A DNA stretch of 64,000 nucleotides from Arthrobacter terrae (GTDB taxonomy: Bacteria; Actinomycetota; Actinomycetes; Actinomycetales; Micrococcaceae), in assembly GCF_015708085.1 (NCBI RefSeq), contig NZ_JADNYM010000011.1:1-64000 (forward strand), given 5' to 3'. Of the stretch, positions 44,763 to 58,201 are shown piece after piece; the first letter of the stretch is position 1, and each line of letters starts with the position of its first letter. The position numbers were made by a program, and so were the translations under genes. The notes below the pieces were generated by a model. It searched no databases. It was not told the DNA's origin and worked only from the letters and a program-made list of their open reading frames with translations.

Positions 44763-44797
44763 GTGCGGGTCCGCCCAGTCGCCGGGTGGACCCGCAC
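44763..44797. terminator. Bidirectional terminator hairpin
   Basis: GTGCGGGTCC (44763-44772) pairs perfectly with GGACCCGCAC (44788-44797) around a 15-base loop. It lies between the convergent deaminase and betaine-binding-protein genes and could end both transcripts. Confidence 0.8.
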
Positions 44798-44816
44798 GTC
44801 CCTTGGATGCAGCGAT

Positions 44817-45791
44817 CTATTTCAACCAGCCGTCCACGACGCTGCCGTTCGCATCAACCCACTTCTTGGCGGCGGCGTCGGGTTTCATGCCGCCTTGAAT
44901 ATCCTTGGCCACCGAGTTCTGGTCCTCGTTGGTCCAGTTGAAGGCGGTGGCCAGTTTCGCCGCCGGCGAGCCGCTGTCGGCGAGCTTCTTGGAGATGACC
45001 TTGTTCAGCTTGTACTCCGGGTAGTCGCACGCGACCTTCTCCGGGTCGGCGTCGCAACCGGGAGTCCATGCCGGGAGTTCTACTTTGACCAATGGAACTT
45101 CTGAGAGGAACCACTGAGGGTCGTAGAAATAACCCAGCAGCGGCGTCTTGTTCGCTTCGGCTGTCCGGAACGACTGGATGAGCGCGGCTTCGGAGCCGGA
45201 GAAGACCACTTTGTAGTCCAGATTGAGGTTCTTCACCAGCGCTTCGTCGTTGGTCACGAAGGCCGGGTCGCCGTCGAGCACCTGCCCCTTGCCCGCAGAC
45301 TCGGACGTTTTGAACAGGTCCGCGTACTTGTTCAGGTTTTTGCCGTCCGTGATATCGGGATACTTTGCTGCCATCCACGGTGGTACGTACCAGCCGATGT
45401 GGCCCACGTTGCCGGTGGGACCGGCGTCGACGGCGACTTTCTGATCCGTGATGTACTGTTTCGTCAGATCGTCATGGCCCCAGTTTTCAATTATGACGTC
45501 CACCTGGCCGGAGGCGAATCCCTGCCAGGAGATCTGCTCGTTCAGGTTCTTTTCCACCACGGTACAGCCAAGCTTGTTGGTGGCCACGTAGTTGTACACC
45601 GCGGCATCGGCGGTGTATCCAACCCAGGCGTTCAACGCGACGTTGACCGTCCCGCAGTCGGTTTTGGCCGCGGCGCCGGGTGCCGACTGGTTTACGGCTG
45701 CGCCGCCGCAGCCGGTGAGCAGCATGAGTGCCCCGACGGTCGCGGCGGCGGCGGGGAGACTGCGTTTTAGGAGCCCTGCGGTTCTGGACAT
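44817..45791 (-). CDS. Glycine betaine-type ABC transporter substrate-binding lipoprotein
   Basis: A 324-aa lipoprotein: signal LKRSLPAAAATVGALMLLTGC with lipobox LTGC. The OpuAC-type binding domain reads VNVALNAWVGYTADAAVYNYVATNKLGC, WQGFASGQVDVIIENWGH, GWYVPPWMAAKYPDI, PAFVTNDEALVKNLNL and GYFYDPQWFLSEVPLVKVELP, with several Trp/Tyr residues of the kind that form the cation-pi cage for trimethylammonium groups. It lies 101 bp after the permease gene as the last gene of the long minus-strand operon. The ligand may be glycine betaine, choline or proline betaine. Confidence 0.94.
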   Translation of the reverse strand: MSRTAGLLKRSLPAAAATVGALMLLTGCGGAAVNQSAPGAAAKTDCGTVNVALNAWVGYTADAAVYNYVATNKLGCTVVEKNLNEQISWQGFASGQVDVIIENWGHDDLTKQYITDQKVAVDAGPTGNVGHIGWYVPPWMAAKYPDITDGKNLNKYADLFKTSESAGKGQVLDGDPAFVTNDEALVKNLNLDYKVVFSGSEAALIQSFRTAEANKTPLLGYFYDPQWFLSEVPLVKVELPAWTPGCDADPEKVACDYPEYKLNKVISKKLADSGSPAAKLATAFNWTNEDQNSVAKDIQGGMKPDAAAKKWVDANGSVVDGWLK

Positions 45792-45892
45792 AATTCTCTC
45801 TCTTTAGGGTGGGGGCGGTACTGGTCGGAATGCCATCGGTGAAACTGAGGTCGCAATGCCGAAGTCGTCATGCTGAGGTCGGCATGCTGGGG

Positions 45893-47914
45893 TCAGGTCT
45901 TTCGGGCACCCGGCTTCCTGCCGGGCGTTGCGGCGGCTGCCTGGGTGATGCGGTCCAGCAGAATACCGAGGAAGACAATGGCCAGTCCCGCTGCCAGGCC
46001 CTTCCCGAAGACCGAGCTCTGGACGAAGCCAGCGACCACGTCATAGCCCAGACCGCCGGCGCCGACCAGGGCGCCAATGACCACCATCGCCAGGACATAC
46101 ATCAACCCTTGGTTGGCGGCCAGGGCGAGCGTTTTCCGGGCCATCGGAAGCTGGACCTTGCTGATGACCTGCCACGGGGTGGAGCCGCTGGAAACGGCCG
46201 CCTCCACCACCGTGGGCGAAATGGCGGCGATGCCGTCCGCGGTGATCTTGATGGCCACCGGAGCGGCGTAAATGATGGCGGCCACAATGGCGGTGAAGCG
46301 GGTGGCCCCGAACAGTCCGAGGAAGGGAACCAGATAAACAAACGCCGGCATGGTCTGGCCGGCGTCGAGCATCGGCCGCATGGCCGCATCTATCCGGCTT
46401 GAGCGTCCCATCGCCACGCCGAAGACCACGCCCAGCAGCATCACAATCACGGTCGCCAGCAGGGTGCTGGCCAGCGTCACCATGGCGTCGTTCCATAGCC
46501 CCAGAGAGACGATCACGGCCAGGCAAAAGGTGGTCACCGCTGCCAGCTTCCAGCCGCCAATGGCGTAGGCGGCAATGGCAATCACGACCACCAGAAGATA
46601 AAACGGTGTCTCGGTCAGCAGCGATTGGAACGGGTTCAGGATGCCAACCGTCACCGATTCGCGGAAGGAGTGGGTCAGGAAGTACAGATTCGCCTGCAGC
46701 CAGCCGCTGGCCGCGGTGACGCCGTCACTGATGGCCGCGCCAAAGTTCAGCCGTGCAGGGAAGACAGCGGCCCACAGGATGGTGCGGGAGACCTGCACGA
46801 TTCCGAAGGTCAGCAGCAGCGTGCCCGCGAGGACGACGTACCTGGCGCGCCCGGAAAGCCTTCTGGCCCGTCGGGCACCGGGCTCTGCCCGTTGGCTGGC
46901 CGCCGTGGTGACGCGATCCAGGACGATGGCCATCAAAACGATGGCCAGGCCGGCGTTGACGGCCGTGCCCACGTCCAGGGACTGTAGGGCGACGACGACG
47001 ACCTGACCCAGTCCCGGGGCGGCGATCAGAGCCGCGATGGTGACCATGGACAGTGCAGCCATCGTGCTTTGGTTGATGCCCATCACAATGGTCCTGCGTG
47101 CCATCGGCAGCTGTACGGTGTGCAGCCGCTGCCAACCGGTGGTGCCCAGCGAATCGGATGCCTCCCTGGTGTTGTCGGGAATGCTGCGGATGCCGTGGGA
47201 CGTCAGCCGGATGACCGGCGGGGCGGCATAGATTACGGTGGCGATTACGGCGGACGCGGGTCCGATCAGAAAGATCAGCGCCAGCGGAGCCAGGTACACA
47301 AACGTGGGCATCGTCTGCATAAAGTCCAGCACCGGCGTGACGACCTTCTGCACCCGGTTGCTGGTCCCGGCCAGCACCCCCAATGGAATGCCTACGATCA
47401 GTGTCAACAGCACGGCCGTGAGCACCAGGGCAAAGGTATAGGCCGCATCGACAAACAGTCCCTGTATCCCGAAGAACGTGAAGACGACGGCGGTCAGCAG
47501 CGCGACCCTGATGTTGCCGACGGCGAACGCGATCCAGGTCAGCACGGCAACGGTCCCCAGCCAGCCCAGGACCGGGATGACTTCGCCGGTGGGGCTGGCC
47601 GCAAAGACGGCCATGAAGAAGCCGGCGACCAGTCCTACGGCGCTGCGCAGGGGCGTGAGGATGTACATGAAAACGGGATTCCCGTCGCGGTTCTCCGCGA
47701 TCCAGCCGTTGAAGCGGTTAAGGCTCCGGTGCAGGTCAGTCAGTTCCGAGGCCGGCAGGGCCAGCGTGCCGGTTCCCCGCAGCAACAAGAAGCCGAGCAG
47801 CCACAGGACAGCGGCCGCCAGCAGCAGCCAGGTCCGGCGGCTGACCCGGCGGCCGGCCACCGGGCTACGGGCGGGCCTGGCTGCTGCCGGGCGGTCCTGC
47901 AGTAGCGTAGCCAT
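45893..47914 (-). CDS. Betaine ABC transporter permease, two fused permease domains
   Basis: A 673-aa membrane protein containing two complete binding-protein-dependent permease units. The first has IPLGVLAGTSNRVQKV, PVLDFMQTMPTFVYLAPLALIF, EASDSLGTTGWQRLHTVQLPMARRT. The second has GVAMGRSSRIDAAM, PMLDAGQTMPAFVYLVPFLGLF, EAAVSSGSTPWQVISKVQLPMARKT. Each half carries its own EAA loop. Typical OpuAB/ProW is about 280-350 aa with one unit, so a single chain here supplies both halves of the channel. Its start overlaps the ATPase stop by one base. Confidence 0.94.
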   Translation of the reverse strand: MATLLQDRPAAARPARSPVAGRRVSRRTWLLLAAAVLWLLGFLLLRGTGTLALPASELTDLHRSLNRFNGWIAENRDGNPVFMYILTPLRSAVGLVAGFFMAVFAASPTGEVIPVLGWLGTVAVLTWIAFAVGNIRVALLTAVVFTFFGIQGLFVDAAYTFALVLTAVLLTLIVGIPLGVLAGTSNRVQKVVTPVLDFMQTMPTFVYLAPLALIFLIGPASAVIATVIYAAPPVIRLTSHGIRSIPDNTREASDSLGTTGWQRLHTVQLPMARRTIVMGINQSTMAALSMVTIAALIAAPGLGQVVVVALQSLDVGTAVNAGLAIVLMAIVLDRVTTAASQRAEPGARRARRLSGRARYVVLAGTLLLTFGIVQVSRTILWAAVFPARLNFGAAISDGVTAASGWLQANLYFLTHSFRESVTVGILNPFQSLLTETPFYLLVVVIAIAAYAIGGWKLAAVTTFCLAVIVSLGLWNDAMVTLASTLLATVIVMLLGVVFGVAMGRSSRIDAAMRPMLDAGQTMPAFVYLVPFLGLFGATRFTAIVAAIIYAAPVAIKITADGIAAISPTVVEAAVSSGSTPWQVISKVQLPMARKTLALAANQGLMYVLAMVVIGALVGAGGLGYDVVAGFVQSSVFGKGLAAGLAIVFLGILLDRITQAAAATPGRKPGARKT

Positions 47915-49119
47915 CAGACGACTGCTTCTTTGCTGGCTGCTTCTTTGCCGGCTGCTTCCTTACCGGGTACTTCCTTATTGGGGACAGTCTCATTGTCGCG
48001 GCCGCCCGCGGCGGGGAAGGCAGCGCCGTTGTTGCCGGAAGTAGGGCCGCCGGAAATATGGTGGCCGGAATTCCGGCCGTCGGACGTATGGCTACCGGAG
48101 CCGTGGATAACCGACAGGATGGAGTCGCGGTCTATCTGGCCGAGGATTGTTCCGTCGCCGTTGGACACCAGCACCGGAGAGATGGTGCTCATCACCACGG
48201 GAATGGCATCTCTGATCAACGTCCCTGCAGCCAGCACGGGACCATCAAGGGCCGTGCTGGACGCTACCGTTTTGGTGATCCATTTGAGCGTCAGGACGTC
48301 GGCCCGTGGTACCTCGGAGACGAAGTCAGCGATGTAGCTGTCTGCCGGGGAACCCACCAGTTGGTCACCGGAGCCCATCTGGACCATCTCGCCGTCGCGC
48401 ATTATCAGGATGCGGTCTCCGAGCTTGAGGGCCTCGGACAGGTCGTGGGTGACGAAGACCATGGTCTTGCCCATCTCCTTGTGCAACCGGATCACCTCGG
48501 CCTGCATATCGCGGCGGATCAGCGGATCCAGGGCCGAAAAGGGTTCGTCGAAGAGGATGGTATCCGGGTCTCCGGCCAGCGCCCGTCCCAGTCCGACGCG
48601 CTGCTGCATGCCACCGGAAAGCTGGTCGGGATAGTGCTGCTCGTAGCCCGTGAGCCCCACAAGGTCAATGATCTCCTGGGACTTCGTGTACCGCTCGTTT
48701 TTGGCCGTACCCCGGATCTGCAGGCCGTAGGAGACGTTGTCCAGGACCGTACGGTGCGGGAGCAGGCCGAAATGCTGGAACACCATGGAGATCTTGCGCC
48801 GGCGCAGCTCGCGCAGCTCCGAGGTGCCGGCCTGAAGTACATCCCGGCCGTCCACGAGTACCTGCCCCGATGTTGGTTCGATCAGCCGGGTGAGGCATCG
48901 GATCAGAGTTGACTTCCCCGACCCGGAAAGCCCCATCACCACGAACACCTCGCCCTTGGCGACGTCGAAATTCATGTTCCGCACGGCCGTCACGCAGCCG
49001 GTGCTTTCGAGCAGCTCGGCGGAGCTTTGTCCGGACAGCCCGGCATTACCGGGAACCTTTTCACCCCCGGAACCGAAGACTTTCCAGAGATTGCGGACCG
49101 AAATAACGGGGCTGTTCAT
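47914..49119 (-). CDS. Betaine ABC transporter ATPase with CBS region
   Basis: The 401-aa product from the ATG complementary to 49117-49119 (behind GGCAGGAGC) is a ProV/OpuAA-type ATPase: [21 protein letters not shown] (Walker A), [40 protein letters not shown] (signature), [12 protein letters not shown] (Walker B), [16 protein letters not shown]. The C-terminal region (ILTLKW-like, [26 protein letters not shown]) is CBS-like and could sense ionic strength as in OpuA. The tail is Gly/Ser/Lys-rich with [11 protein letters not shown] repeats. It starts 2 bp after the betaine aldehyde dehydrogenase stop. Confidence 0.94.
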   Translation of the reverse strand: MNSPVISVRNLWKVFGSGGEKVPGNAGLSGQSSAELLESTGCVTAVRNMNFDVAKGEVFVVMGLSGSGKSTLIRCLTRLIEPTSGQVLVDGRDVLQAGTSELRELRRRKISMVFQHFGLLPHRTVLDNVSYGLQIRGTAKNERYTKSQEIIDLVGLTGYEQHYPDQLSGGMQQRVGLGRALAGDPDTILFDEPFSALDPLIRRDMQAEVIRLHKEMGKTMVFVTHDLSEALKLGDRILIMRDGEMVQMGSGDQLVGSPADSYIADFVSEVPRADVLTLKWITKTVASSTALDGPVLAAGTLIRDAIPVVMSTISPVLVSNGDGTILGQIDRDSILSVIHGSGSHTSDGRNSGHHISGGPTSGNNGAAFPAAGGRDNETVPNKEVPGKEAAGKEAASKEAVV

Positions 49120-49121
49120 CG

Positions 49122-50645
49122 CTATGCTCCTGCCGTCGATGGGTCGAACCAATAACCGGGGACCGGATCGATGTTTTGCCAGATGTGTTTTGTTTCGCGG
49201 TACTCCGCGAGGCCGGCCACGCCCAGTTCCCGTCCGTTCCCCGATTGGCCGAAGCCGCCCCATTCCGCCTGTGGAACGTAGGGGTGATAATCGTTGATCC
49301 ATACCGTTCCGTGCCGCAGCGCGATCGCCACCCGCTGGGCGCGGGCGCCATCCTGCGTCCAGACCGCGCCGGCGAGCCCGTAGATGGTGTCATTGGCCAG
49401 GCAAACAGCCTGCTGCTCGGTGCTGAAGGTCTCCACCGTCAGTACCGGGCCAAAGGACTCCTCCTGCACCACCCGCATGGTGCTGTGGCAGCCATCGAGA
49501 ATGGTCGGCGGGTAGTAGCTTCCGCCGGCCAGGTCCGGTTCGTCCGGAATGAATCCGCCGCAGAGCAGCCGGGCGCCTTCGGCCAAGCCGTCCTGAACAT
49601 AGGCATGCACCTTGGCCCGATGCGCGGTGGAGATCAGCGGGCCGGTCTGGGCGTTGTCATCAAACGGACCGCCGAGGCGGATCAGCCGTGCCCGCCGGGT
49701 GAGCTCGGCAACAAAGTCGGCGTGGATCGATTCTTCGATGATGAGCCGCGCACCGGCGGAGCAGACCTGGCCCGAGTGCAGGAAAACGGCCGTCAGAGCG
49801 TAGTCGACGGCGGCCTCCAGATCGGCGTCGCCGAACACAATATTCGGGTTTTTGCCGCCGAGCTCGAGCGCCACGCGCTTGACCGTGGCAGCCGCGGCTG
49901 CCATCAGGAGTTTGCCCGTTGCCAGCCCGCCGGTGAACGAGATCATATCCACCCGCGGATCGGTGCCCAGCACGGCGCCAACGACAGGTCCGGAGCCGGT
50001 CACCAGATTGGCCACACCGGCAGGAACTCCTGCCTCAGCAAGTGTCTCCATCAGCAGGATTGCGGTCGACGGCGTCAGCTCACTGGGTTTGAGCACGAAC
50101 GTGTTTCCCGCCAGTAGGGCCGGGGCCACCTTCCAAGATGTCTGCAGTAGTGGATAGTTCCAGGGTGTAATCAGGCCGCAGACACCAATGGGGGCATGAA
50201 CAATCCGGCTGATGGCCCCGGGACGGCCCGTGTCGATCACGCGGCCGGCGTCCGTGCCGGCGATACCGCCGTAGTGCCGGAAGCAGGAAATCACATCGTC
50301 GATGTCGTATTCGGCCTCGGCATACCGCTTTCCGGTATCCAGAGCCTCCGCCCTGGCATAGACAGACTTGTCGCGCTCGAGCAGATCTGCGGTACGCATC
50401 AGAATCCGTCCGCGTTCCTTTTCGGAGGTCGCCGGCCAGCCGCCGTCATCAAAGCTGTGCCGTGCGCTGGCGATGGCTGCTTCGGCGTCGGCCGTGCTGC
50501 CCTCAGCCACGGTGGCGACGGCGGTGCCATCCGCGGGGCAGCTGATGAGCCGGGTGTCGCCGCCAACGGATGGCAGCCACGCTCCGCCGGCATAGACGCC
50601 GCGGGCCAGCTGGGTCCCGAGGTCCATTGCCGGGGCCGCACTCAT
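49122..50645 (-). CDS. betB: Betaine aldehyde dehydrogenase
   Basis: A 507-aa NAD(P)-dependent aldehyde dehydrogenase. Landmarks are [69 protein letters not shown] (catalytic Glu), [15 protein letters not shown] (catalytic Cys), [10 protein letters not shown] and [21 protein letters not shown]. The NDYHPY and EWGG features and the position directly after choline dehydrogenase (ATGA overlap) support oxidation of betaine aldehyde to glycine betaine. Betaine importer genes follow after 2 bp. Confidence 0.93.
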   Translation of the reverse strand: MSAAPAMDLGTQLARGVYAGGAWLPSVGGDTRLISCPADGTAVATVAEGSTADAEAAIASARHSFDDGGWPATSEKERGRILMRTADLLERDKSVYARAEALDTGKRYAEAEYDIDDVISCFRHYGGIAGTDAGRVIDTGRPGAISRIVHAPIGVCGLITPWNYPLLQTSWKVAPALLAGNTFVLKPSELTPSTAILLMETLAEAGVPAGVANLVTGSGPVVGAVLGTDPRVDMISFTGGLATGKLLMAAAAATVKRVALELGGKNPNIVFGDADLEAAVDYALTAVFLHSGQVCSAGARLIIEESIHADFVAELTRRARLIRLGGPFDDNAQTGPLISTAHRAKVHAYVQDGLAEGARLLCGGFIPDEPDLAGGSYYPPTILDGCHSTMRVVQEESFGPVLTVETFSTEQQAVCLANDTIYGLAGAVWTQDGARAQRVAIALRHGTVWINDYHPYVPQAEWGGFGQSGNGRELGVAGLAEYRETKHIWQNIDPVPGYWFDPSTAGA

Positions 50646-52522
50646 GATGTCGTCCCGCCGCGGGTGGCAGCAGTTTCGATCATTGCTGGGTCAACCGTTG
50701 CTGATTCAACCGTTGCTGATTCCACGGGTGCCGTTGCGGGCCGGGATCCGTCGTGGCGGTAGAACGCTGCCGCCTGGGCCGGCAGCGGGGGCTTGTCGAG
50801 GATCAGGTCAGCCGCCTTCTCTGCGAGCATCATGACGGGTGCATAAATATTGCCGTTGGTCACATACGGCATCGCGGATGCATCCACTACCCGCAGGCCG
50901 CCGGTACCATGCACCCGCATGGTCAGCGGATCCACGACCGCCATCGGATCGGATGCCGGTCCCATCTTGGCGGTGCAGGACGGATGCAGGGCGGTCTCGG
51001 CGTCACGCGCCACCCACTGAAGAATCTCGTCGTCGGACTGCACCTTTGGTCCGGGGGAGAGTTCTCCGCCGTCGAACGCTGCCATTGCTGCCTGGCCCAG
51101 AATGTCCCGGGAAATGCGTACGGCTTCGACCCACTCGCGCCTGTCCTGGGCGGTTGAGAGGTAGTTGAACTTCAGTGACGGATGGCGGCGGGGATCCGTG
51201 GATTGGATTTTTACGCTGCCGCGGGAATCTGAGTACATCGGACCGATATGGACCTGGTAGCCGTGTTTGGCAGCGGCTTTCTGCCCGTCGTAGCGCACCG
51301 CGACGGGCAGAAAGTGGAACATCAGATTCGGGTAAACGGCGTCCTCATTGGAACGGACAAAGCCGCCGCCCTCAAAGTGGTTGGTCGCGGCCGGTCCGCT
51401 GCGGCGCAGCAGCCACTGCAGGCCAATGAACGGGTAGCGCCACAGACTCAGGCTCGGCTGTTGGGACACGGGCTGGGTGCAGGCATGCTGGATGTAGACC
51501 TCCAAATGGTCCTGCAGGTTTTCGCCCACGCCGGGGAGGTCCGCCACTGACGCGATGCCCAGCTGCCGCAGCTGCACCGCGTCGCCCACGCCGGAAAGCT
51601 GCAGCAGCGCGGGGGTGTTGATGGCACCGCCGCACAGGATGATCTCCGCTCCGTGCACGGTGTGCCGCCGCCCGTTCCTGCGGTAGCTTACCGACGTGGC
51701 CACAGTGCCGGTGAAGTTGATTTTCGTGACGAAGGCCCGGGTGAGCACGCTGAGGTTGGTGCGGCGGCGGTGGGGGCGAAGATAGGCCCGCGATGCGGAG
51801 AGCCGCTGGCCTTTGTGCACATTGCGGTCAAAGGGACCGAAGCCTTCCTGCCGGTACCCGTTGACATCATCGGTCCGGGGGTAGCCGGCCTGCCCGGCCG
51901 CTCGGAAGAAGGCCTGGAACAACGGGTTCCGGGCCGGCCCGCGTTCGAGCACCAGCGGCCCGTGGTGCCCGCGCAGTTCGTCATCCCCGGCCGACGCCAG
52001 CGCATTCTCCATCTTCTTGAAATAGGGCAGACAATGCGCGTAATTCCAGCTCTCCATGCCTGGATCCGCCCCCCAGCGCTCGTAGTCCAGAGGATTGCCG
52101 CGCTGGAAGATCATGCCGTTGATGGAGCTCGACCCGCCCAGCACCTTACCCCGCGCATGGGCGACCCTCCGGCCGGCCATCTGCGGTTCCGGGTCCGATT
52201 GGTAGCGCCAGTCATAGAACCGGTTTCCGCTGGGGAAGGTAAGCGCCGCCGGCATTTGGATGAACAGATCCCAGGGGTAGTCACTGCGCCCGGCCTCCAG
52301 GACCAGAACTGTATGGGTACCATCGGCGCTCAGCCGGTCCGCAAGCACCGAACCGGCACTGCCGCCGCCGACAATCACATAGTCATAGCTCACACCGTCA
52401 TACTTCACAGCATTGTCTTTGGCGCTGTCGTCTCCAGCCCTGTCGTCTCCAGCCCTGTCGTCTCCAGCCCTGTCGTTCTTCGCACTGTCGTCCATAACAC
52501 TGTCGTAGCTCTTGTCCGTCAT
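50642..52522 (-). CDS. betA: Choline dehydrogenase (GMC oxidoreductase)
   Basis: A 626-aa FAD enzyme from an ATG behind [29 protein letters not shown] is the FAD dinucleotide motif, followed by [52 protein letters not shown], and C-terminal [10 protein letters not shown] and [21 protein letters not shown]. It oxidises choline to betaine aldehyde. The protein is longer than the usual 550-560 aa because of repeat-encoded ends: DDRAG pentapeptides at the N-terminus (52425-52499) and ESATV pentapeptides at the C-terminus (50676-50735). It lies 78 bp after dimethylglycine oxidase. Confidence 0.94.
   Translation of the reverse strand: MTDKSYDSVMDDSAKNDRAGDDRAGDDRAGDDSAKDNAVKYDGVSYDYVIVGGGSAGSVLADRLSADGTHTVLVLEAGRSDYPWDLFIQMPAALTFPSGNRFYDWRYQSDPEPQMAGRRVAHARGKVLGGSSSINGMIFQRGNPLDYERWGADPGMESWNYAHCLPYFKKMENALASAGDDELRGHHGPLVLERGPARNPLFQAFFRAAGQAGYPRTDDVNGYRQEGFGPFDRNVHKGQRLSASRAYLRPHRRRTNLSVLTRAFVTKINFTGTVATSVSYRRNGRRHTVHGAEIILCGGAINTPALLQLSGVGDAVQLRQLGIASVADLPGVGENLQDHLEVYIQHACTQPVSQQPSLSLWRYPFIGLQWLLRRSGPAATNHFEGGGFVRSNEDAVYPNLMFHFLPVAVRYDGQKAAAKHGYQVHIGPMYSDSRGSVKIQSTDPRRHPSLKFNYLSTAQDRREWVEAVRISRDILGQAAMAAFDGGELSPGPKVQSDDEILQWVARDAETALHPSCTAKMGPASDPMAVVDPLTMRVHGTGGLRVVDASAMPYVTNGNIYAPVMMLAEKAADLILDKPPLPAQAAAFYRHDGSRPATAPVESATVESATVDPAMIETAATRGGTTS
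50676..50735 (-). repeat. 15-bp tandem units at the 3' end of betA
   Basis: TCAACCGTTGCTGAT is repeated exactly at 50691-50705 and 50706-50720, flanked on both sides by degenerate 15-base copies. On the coding strand it gives the ESATV/VDPAM-type C-terminal pentapeptides. Confidence 0.85.
52425..52499 (-). repeat. 15-bp tandem units at the 5' end of betA
   Basis: CTGTCGTCTCCAGCC is repeated three times exactly (52425-52439, 52440-52454, 52455-52469), followed by two degenerate copies to 52499 and a further partial match. They encode [10 protein letters not shown]-like acidic pentapeptides ahead of the FAD-binding motif. Confidence 0.95.
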
Positions 52523-52600
52523 GTTGCGGGTCTCCTCGTACGGGGATGGAAAAAATCCGGCCGGATGTGGTGTGTGGAAGCGGCCGCCGGACCGGCCGTG

Positions 52601-56168
<3,568 letters not shown>

Positions 56169-56241
56169 GATTAACTCCCAAAATACGTTCGCGATATACG
56201 TTCCGGACGGGCAAAGGGCTGCTGGAGGGCGGGCGAGGGCA

Positions 56242-56592
56242 TCAGCCGTGGCCCTGGAGGGTCAATCCCGGCGGCAGGTTTGGTACCTCACCGGACTCGG
56301 CGACCATGATGTTCCCGTCGATCACCGACACGGCATGAACACGGACAGGCAGCTTGGCCGGAGGAGCGTCTGCGGCGCCGGTGCGCAGATTGAAGCGGGA
56401 GGCGTGCAGCGGACACTCGACCTCGCAGCCTTCCACCCAGCCGTCCGCCAGCGAAGCATCCTGATGCGTGCACGTGTCATCGATGGCAAAAAGCTCTCCA
56501 TCCTCCGTGTGGAAGACGGCAATCGGCGGGGTCGTCTCCAGCCGCAGGGCATCGCCGGGGGCAAGAGCGCTGAGTGGACATGCGGTGTGCAT
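56242..56592 (-). CDS. Rieske-type [2Fe-2S] ferredoxin
   Basis: A 116-aa soluble Rieske protein starting MHTACPLSALAPGDALRL. The cluster ligands are CTHQDASLADG (CxH) and CPLHASRF (CxxH), the spacing of HcaC/BphA3-like ferredoxins rather than of a plant-type ferredoxin. It should carry electrons from the reductase encoded divergently at 56874 to the oxygenase at 58202. It is the first gene of an eight-gene minus-strand operon that ends with the betaine importer. Confidence 0.93.
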   Translation of the reverse strand: MHTACPLSALAPGDALRLETTPPIAVFHTEDGELFAIDDTCTHQDASLADGWVEGCEVECPLHASRFNLRTGAADAPPAKLPVRVHAVSVIDGNIMVAESGEVPNLPPGLTLQGHG

Positions 56593-56730
56593 GGGCGAAC
56601 CTCTGTTCCTAAGGAATTCTTTGAGCCATCCGTGCAAACCATCCCTACAGGTCATCTCTGCCAGGGTGGGCCGTTTCGCACTCTGCAACTTAACTCGCAT
56701 TACGGAACATCGTGATTCATCTCACACGGC

Positions 56731-56771
56731 TTGTCAAGGGGTCGGGCCATCGGAAAGGGACCCCTTGACAA
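56731..56771. promoter_or_regulatory. 13-bp perfect inverted repeat with back-to-back -35 boxes
   Basis: TTGTCAAGGGGTC (56731-56743) and GACCCCTTGACAA (56759-56771) are perfect inverted copies, 15 bases apart. Each arm contains TTGACA pointing outward, at 56765-56770 on + and 56732-56737 on -, so divergent promoters probably start here. The + side has CATTCT 17 bases on; matching -10 boxes are weak on both sides, which suits activator control. A dyad this long is also a good operator candidate. Confidence 0.75.
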
Positions 56772-56873
56772 TGCATAGTCCAACGCGCATTCTGTTTCAC
56801 ATGGCGACGTTGGTTGCGCAGGACGCAATATCGGCCTTTTCCGGCATTTTCATCCTTTAAGGAGGGACGGCAC

Positions 56874-58139
56874 ATGACCACCATCGCAGTTGTGGGAGCC
56901 TCGCTGGCGGGCATCTCCTCTGCGCGGGCCCTCCGTGCGCAGGGATACCGCGGCCGCCTGGTGATCATCGGCGACGAAGGCAGGCGGCCCTATGATCGGC
57001 CGCCGCTGTCCAAGGACTTTCTCGCCGGGAGGATCACCGCCGCCGACCTGGCGCTGGAATCGGACGATGAAGAGCTGGAGGCCGAATGGCTGCTTGGCGT
57101 CGCGGCAACCGGGCTGGACACGCGGCGACACGTAATCACCTGCAGTGACGGCCGTACAGTCGCCTACGACTCAGCCATTATTGCCACCGGCTCACGGGCA
57201 CGAATACTGCCGGCTGCGGCGGGATTCGGGAACGTCCACACCCTGCGGACCCTTGAGGATGCGCAGCGCCTGAAGGAGCAGCTTGTTCCGGGGTGCCGCC
57301 TCGTGGTGATCGGTGCCGGTTTTGTCGGAGCCGAGGTCGCGGCCACAGCCAGAAGCATCGGCGCGGACGTCACCCTGATTGGCTCGGGGCCGGCCCCGCT
57401 TAGCGGCCCCCTTGGAGCGCGAATGGGTGCCCTGATCGGCGGCCTGCACGAGGTCAACGGCGTCAGGCTCATCAGCGGCACCCGGATCGAATCCCTTGTT
57501 GCGGACGGCGGAAATGGTGGGCACGCCGGAACGGCCAGCGCAGTACGGCTGTCCGACGGGAGCACGGTGCCGGCCGACGTCGTCGTGCTGGGCTTGGGCG
57601 GAATTCCGAATGTTGAATGGCTCGCCGGCTCCGGGCTGGATCTGGCCGACGGCGTCCGGTGCGACTCCGCGGGCCGGACCGGTGCCCTCGGCGTGTCGGC
57701 GGTGGGTGACTGCGCCGCCTGGTTTGACAGCAGATCGGGCAGCTATCAGCGTGCCGAACATTGGACCGGCGCGTTGGAGCGGCCTGGCCGCGCCGTGGCT
57801 GCTCTGCTGGCGGACGCCGCCGCGCCTGCTGGTGCACCGACCGGCGCTGGTACTGGCGCGCTGGAGCTGCCGTACTTCTGGTCCGACCAATACGGCGCGA
57901 GGCTCCAGTTCGCCGGCACCGCGGACGGCGCCGACAGCGTGGAAATTGAAGCAGGTGACCCTGCCGATCACACCTTCCTGGCCGTCTACTACCGCGCCGG
58001 GGAAGCGGTCGCCGTTTTGGGCGTGAATCAGCCCCGGCTGTTCACCAGGTGGCGTAGGTCGCTCAACGGTAGTACCTCGAAGGAATGCGCGCCCGTCCCG
58101 AGGGAAACCGGAGCGACGTCGCTGAGCCCGGCCTGCTGA
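56874..58139 (+). CDS. FAD-dependent ferredoxin reductase (BphA4/HcaD-like)
   Basis: A 421-aa flavoprotein from an ATG behind AAGGAGGGACGG. First FAD motif TTIAVVGASLAGISSARALRAQG, then YDRPPLSKDFLAG, LIIATGS-type SAIIATGSRARILP, NAD-binding VVIGAGFVGAEVAATARSIG, and FAD motif GVSAVGDCAAWF, then LPYFWSDQYGARLQFAG. These are the oxygenase-coupled NADH:ferredoxin reductase features. A GAPTGAGTGA repeat sits near residue 325. It heads the short plus-strand operon with the oxygenase (62-bp gap) and shares a divergent promoter region with the ferredoxin. Confidence 0.93.
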   Translation: MTTIAVVGASLAGISSARALRAQGYRGRLVIIGDEGRRPYDRPPLSKDFLAGRITAADLALESDDEELEAEWLLGVAATGLDTRRHVITCSDGRTVAYDSAIIATGSRARILPAAAGFGNVHTLRTLEDAQRLKEQLVPGCRLVVIGAGFVGAEVAATARSIGADVTLIGSGPAPLSGPLGARMGALIGGLHEVNGVRLISGTRIESLVADGGNGGHAGTASAVRLSDGSTVPADVVVLGLGGIPNVEWLAGSGLDLADGVRCDSAGRTGALGVSAVGDCAAWFDSRSGSYQRAEHWTGALERPGRAVAALLADAAAPAGAPTGAGTGALELPYFWSDQYGARLQFAGTADGADSVEIEAGDPADHTFLAVYYRAGEAVAVLGVNQPRLFTRWRRSLNGSTSKECAPVPRETGATSLSPAC

Positions 58140-58201
58140 ACGTCCGCCCCTGATGCTGCCTGCCCCTGCTGTTGTCCGCCCCGCTGTTGAGGAGTATAAG
58201 A

